The notes beneath the pieces were generated by a model, which had not been told where the DNA came from, did not search any database, and worked only from the letters and a program-made list of their open reading frames with translations. A program made the translations under genes and the position numbers. A DNA stretch of 36,850 nt from Spirochaetota bacterium (lineage in GTDB: Bacteria; Spirochaetota; GWE2-31-10; JAFGQB01): NCBI GenBank assembly GCA_016935915.1, contig JAFGQB010000221.1, positions 1-36,850 of the forward strand, written 5' to 3'. How positions within the stretch are numbered: the stretch's first letter is position 1; every line of letters starts with the position of its first letter. This document shows, in pieces, positions 33,766 to 36,850 of the stretch.

Positions 33766-36192
33766 TTAAATAGAATTTTTTTTGCTCATTTCGGATAATT
33801 CTAGAATTGCCTGTGTGATTTCTTTTATTTCATGAGATGTATTTGTTATATATTTTGAAACTTCATTTGAAACATCAGCCTGTTCATTTATTGCATTTTT
33901 AATTGAACTTGATAATTCTAGAACTTTCTTAACAGTATTTACCACTTTTGTAATTTCAAGTGCTGAATCTTGACTGCCTGACTGTATTCTTTTAATTATT
34001 GTATAAATTTCTTTTGTAAAATCATTTGTTTTTTTTGCTAAATTTTTAATTTCATTTGCAATTATTGAGAAACCTTTGCCATATACTCCTGATCTTGCAG
34101 CTTCAATTGATGCATTGAACGATAATAATTTTGTTTTTTCGGAAATATCGGTTATTAACAATGTAAAATTTTGAATTTTGTCTGATTGTTCTGTCATATC
34201 TGTTATTTTTAAATTTGTGTTTAATGCCAAATTTACCGATTCGTTTATAACGTCCATGACGCTGTTTATATTTTTTGAAATTTCAGTTAAGCTTAGAGCA
34301 GCCTGTTCAGTAGAAATTGTTAAATTATTAACATGCTTGCTTATATTTTCACTGTTTAAGTATATTGAATCTAGTTTTTTCTGCAGAAGATTTAATGTGT
34401 TGCCGAGCATTTTTTTAACGCTGTTGTTTTCTTCCATAAGCATTGCGCCATAAATAGAGCTGCTTATCTGGTCGCGTAAGTTGTAATAAAGGTCTCCGTT
34501 TTCGGATCCCAGTTCAAATAAAATATAACCTAACTGTATTTTGTCGAAAAACAGCGATTCAACGACAAAAATGGAATTTTTTTCAATATTATTCAAACAA
34601 TGTTTTATCAGATCATGACAATAATGGTTTTTATCAAAAGATTGCTGATTTAAACTTTCAAAGTTTTTATATGAGAAAATTAAATTTGCCCTGTCCGGCG
34701 CCATGTTATTTTCAAGATCAGTTTTTGTTTTTTCGTACAGAAAAATATTACATCCGGGGATATTTATTGCTTTGAATGAATTTGTTAAAATTTTTATTAT
34801 ATCATCAAAATTAAATGAATTATTTAATTTTACTCCGATTTCTCTTAATTTGTTTTCATATTTAACCAGTTCATACTGTTCATTTTCTTTATTTCTTTCT
34901 ATTGTTTCGCTGGTTATTACTCTGGCTTGATGGCTTAAATTTTCAATAATAAGCATAATATTTTTATCATTAATATTTTCAAGTAATTTTGTTCTTACAA
35001 AAGAAATAATGTCATGAAAAATGTCCAAATTTATTTTTAATTTTATGAATTCAAATAAAATTTCATTTATCCTTATAATAAAAAGGTTTGGGTCTGTATT
35101 AAATGTGATTGTCTGGTCAAGGAACAGGGAAAATATTTTTTCAACTGTATTATTTAAAAATTCTTCATGTGTTTTGTCATTTATATAATTTTTAAGACTG
35201 GCTATGCATTCGGCAATGTTTTTCTTGAAGTTTTCAATATTAAGATTATTAGCAAACCTGGAAACTTTTTTATTAATAAAATATTTAATGCTTTTACCTG
35301 CACCATCAACAATCGATGAATGACAGCCGCATGAATATCCCAATGCCAGCTTGGAGTTAATCAATGTTTTTTCAGGCACTTTATTTCCATTTATAAAGTC
35401 TGTTAAAATTTCAATGCTTTTTTTTGCCTGTTCTTCAAAAGGCATTGTTATATGAGTTAGGGAAGGATTTGAAAATTTTGCTTCATTTGAATCATTGTAT
35501 GCGATAAGTCCTAAATCATTAGGTATGTGAATCTTTCTTCTGTTAAAATCAGGGATTAATCCGTTGGTAATGACATTGCTGGCAGCTATGATTGCCTCTA
35601 TGTCGGTTTTTATTTTAAATTTTTTTTGATCCAATAAATATGTTAGACCTTCGCTGCTGTTCGGATTATCGTAAGGATCTGTGATTAGTTCTTTATTTAC
35701 AGTTAGATTATATTTTTTTAATGCATCAATATAGGCATTATATCTTTCTCTTGCATAAAAATGATGATCGGAACTTCTAATGTAAGCTATCTTTTTATAT
35801 CCATGGACTTTTATAAGATGTTCCATTGCTATCATCATGGCATTGTAAGTATCTATTGCTACACATGGAATATCTTTTATCTGTAAAGTGAGAGTTACTA
35901 TCGGAAAGTTTTTAAATTTTTCATAAAATCGTAAGTTATCATCGATCTCGGAAGATGCCCAGCTGATAATTCCGTCTATATATTTAGTATTCACATAATT
36001 ATATATAATAGAATTTTTATCTTTTCCAATCTGTCCGCCTCTGAAGCAAATTAGGTTTATATTTTTTTCTTTTGCACTATCAATAAAGCCGTTCCAAAAT
36101 TTTTTTCCTACATAGTTATTTATTGTACGGCTTAAATATAAAATATTTAATCTTTTATTATTTATTATATTGAGATTGTTTTCTGATAACAT
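33766..36192 (-). CDS. Soluble sensor: LacI-type ligand-binding fold, GAF-like domain and chemoreceptor output
   Basis: 808 residues, no membrane segment, no HAMP and no DNA-binding helix-turn-helix. Residues about 14-290 are a LacI/periplasmic-binding-protein fold: ILYLSRTINNYVGKKFWNGF, DGIISWASSEID, GYKKIAYIRSS, DLGLIAYNDS and ITMPFEEQAKK, ending in the SCGC motif that I know from LacI-GGDEF sensors of spirochaetes. A helical region and a GAF-like domain (about 440-605) follow. The end (about 620-808) is a short methyl-accepting domain whose hairpin reads LLSFNASIEAARSGVYGKGFSIIANEIKNLA. It should sense a cytosolic sugar or similar ligand and signal to CheA/CheW. A TATAAT box at 36210-36205 lies 12 bases before ATG 36192, so the leader is about six bases. 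Confidence 0.9.
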   Translation of the reverse strand: MLSENNLNIINNKRLNILYLSRTINNYVGKKFWNGFIDSAKEKNINLICFRGGQIGKDKNSIIYNYVNTKYIDGIISWASSEIDDNLRFYEKFKNFPIVTLTLQIKDIPCVAIDTYNAMMIAMEHLIKVHGYKKIAYIRSSDHHFYARERYNAYIDALKKYNLTVNKELITDPYDNPNSSEGLTYLLDQKKFKIKTDIEAIIAASNVITNGLIPDFNRRKIHIPNDLGLIAYNDSNEAKFSNPSLTHITMPFEEQAKKSIEILTDFINGNKVPEKTLINSKLALGYSCGCHSSIVDGAGKSIKYFINKKVSRFANNLNIENFKKNIAECIASLKNYINDKTHEEFLNNTVEKIFSLFLDQTITFNTDPNLFIIRINEILFEFIKLKINLDIFHDIISFVRTKLLENINDKNIMLIIENLSHQARVITSETIERNKENEQYELVKYENKLREIGVKLNNSFNFDDIIKILTNSFKAINIPGCNIFLYEKTKTDLENNMAPDRANLIFSYKNFESLNQQSFDKNHYCHDLIKHCLNNIEKNSIFVVESLFFDKIQLGYILFELGSENGDLYYNLRDQISSSIYGAMLMEENNSVKKMLGNTLNLLQKKLDSIYLNSENISKHVNNLTISTEQAALSLTEISKNINSVMDVINESVNLALNTNLKITDMTEQSDKIQNFTLLITDISEKTKLLSFNASIEAARSGVYGKGFSIIANEIKNLAKKTNDFTKEIYTIIKRIQSGSQDSALEITKVVNTVKKVLELSSSIKNAINEQADVSNEVSKYITNTSHEIKEITQAILELSEMSKKNSI

Positions 36193-36204
36193 TTTTAGCC
36201 GCCC

Positions 36205-36210
36205 ATTATA
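36205..36210 (-). promoter_or_regulatory. -10 box of the LacI/GAF/MCP sensor gene
   Basis: TATAAT on the minus strand (36210-36205), 12 bases before the ATG, followed by GGGCGG. No convincing -35 box lies at the right distance. The predicted leader is about six bases long. Confidence 0.35.
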
Positions 36211-36258
36211 ATATTATGATATATTAAAAAATATTAAACCTGAATTTATAAAATTTTA

Positions 36259-36850
36259 TTATACAGCAAGTTTTTCAGCAATTTTAAACATCCTTTTCCA
36301 TTGTTTTTCTATCATGTCGGGAGTATGATTCTTTATGATTTCATCATATTGGGATAGTTGTCTTTCAAAGCTATTTTTCTCAGTTTTGATTATTTCATTT
36401 AAATCGTCATCCATATTGTTCAATGATATAGCATTGCTTACTGCAGAACCTACAGGCATTTTTATGAATTTATCGCTGTAAATTATGCTTCTTCTCTGAA
36501 ACACATTAAAACAATTAATGTTTTCAAGCTTGTTTATAACAGGAAAATAGTTATAGGAAGGCAGATATGTTCCGCTCAAAGGAGGGCGTTTTGCGCTATG
36601 TTCCCATTCACCGTTATCTCTTCTGTACCATTTAATATTAAGATCATTTAATTCTTTCATTTTAAAGGGATTAATCACGGGATCCACTGTTACAAAAGCT
36701 TTTATATTGTTTAGTCCTTCTTCTTTTATCAGTCTTTCAATTATATAAAAGCCCATAATCGCACCTCTTGAAAAACCGAAAAAAAATAAATTAATATTGT
36801 TTAAATTAGTTATTTTTTTAAATAGATCATTAAATAAAGTTGAATAGAAG
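36259..36850 (-). CDS. Alpha/beta hydrolase, C-terminal part (5' end outside window)
   Basis: The frame is open on the minus strand from the window edge (36850) to the TAA at 36259-36261, about 196 residues; the ATG at 36756 is internal. Just before that ATG the frame encodes LFFFGFSRGAIMGFY, where GFSRG (36777-36763) is the nucleophile elbow G-x-S-x-G after a hydrophobic strand, with Ser as the catalytic residue. A later strand ends in VTVDPVIN, whose Asp could be the acid of the triad. The GFSRGA form is the one typical of DUF2235/Tle1-like lipases, so a phospholipase-like role is possible, but the rest does not decide it. No signal peptide can be judged. Confidence 0.75.
   Translation of the reverse strand, partial: FYSTLFNDLFKKITNLNNINLFFFGFSRGAIMGFYIIERLIKEEGLNNIKAFVTVDPVINPFKMKELNDLNIKWYRRDNGEWEHSAKRPPLSGTYLPSYNYFPVINKLENINCFNVFQRRSIIYSDKFIKMPVGSAVSNAISLNNMDDDLNEIIKTEKNSFERQLSQYDEIIKNHTPDMIEKQWKRMFKIAEKLAV

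Noticed and set aside
1..36850. CRISPR array, tRNA or rRNA genes, insertion sequences, prophage
   Set aside because: No spaced identical repeats, no TTCGA-type T-arm with matching acceptor stem, and no transposase or phage protein was found on reading both strands by eye.

Overview
The window is a stretch of a very AT-rich (roughly 30% G+C by eye) bacterial chromosome holding ordinary housekeeping genes mixed with lineage-specific ones. The best guess for the host is a spirochaete (Spirochaetota) or near relative. This rests on a LacI-fold/GAF/chemoreceptor fusion without membrane segments, several TPR proteins, a dnaG-rpoD pair next to a C4 zinc-ribbon coiled-coil gene, and two large all-helical proteins of a kind I associate with spirochaetes. 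No rRNA or tRNA gene fixes the phylum, so this is inference. TTG start codons are common.

Layout, 1-8.5 kb: the 3' end of an unknown gene; a helical cytosolic protein (1090-2745); a secreted unknown protein (2900-3871); a MazEF-type toxin-antitoxin pair (3934-4496) followed 19 bases later by a long-chain acyl-CoA synthetase (4516-6348). Convergent to it lies a compact minus-strand operon: DUF212/PAP2-like membrane protein, glutamate 5-kinase (proB), DUF445 membrane protein.

8.5-19.6 kb: an intergenic inverted repeat, then a TPR cluster. A membrane-anchored TPR protein with a Mrr-like C-terminus (minus) is divergent from two TPR proteins (plus). Next come a LamG/Asp-box surface lipoprotein with a good promoter and the one textbook terminator of the window, an ABC exporter, a second TPR protein with a Mrr-like C-terminus, a small DUF6485 Cys-rich protein, and a LysM-M23 peptidoglycan hydrolase (minus).

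19.7-26.3 kb: a helical unknown protein followed by a class B penicillin-binding protein with a PASTA domain (plus). Facing them is a minus-strand operon of a membrane-anchored beta-propeller-like protein, a secreted M23 peptidase and a zinc-finger methyltransferase. Two M23 enzymes and a transpeptidase make this a cell-envelope neighbourhood.

26.3-36.9 kb, all minus strand: RNase P RNA (rnpB) overlapping the 3' end of an RNase HI gene; the zinc-ribbon protein; dnaG-rpoD with a clear sigma-70 promoter; asnS; a second intergenic inverted repeat; the LacI-fold/GAF/MCP sensor; and the 3' part of an alpha/beta hydrolase with a GFSRG elbow.

Most notable: the RNase HI stop codon lies inside the first hairpin of rnpB; two TPR proteins share a C-terminal nuclease-like fold that seems to have lost its active site; several genes have a -10 box only 5-6 bases from ATG, implying leaderless mRNAs; the sensor fuses a sugar-binding fold to a chemoreceptor output; and intergenic inverted repeats of the CACAGAGG / CCACGAAAG kind occur twice. 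I see no complete new multi-gene defence or biosynthetic system.
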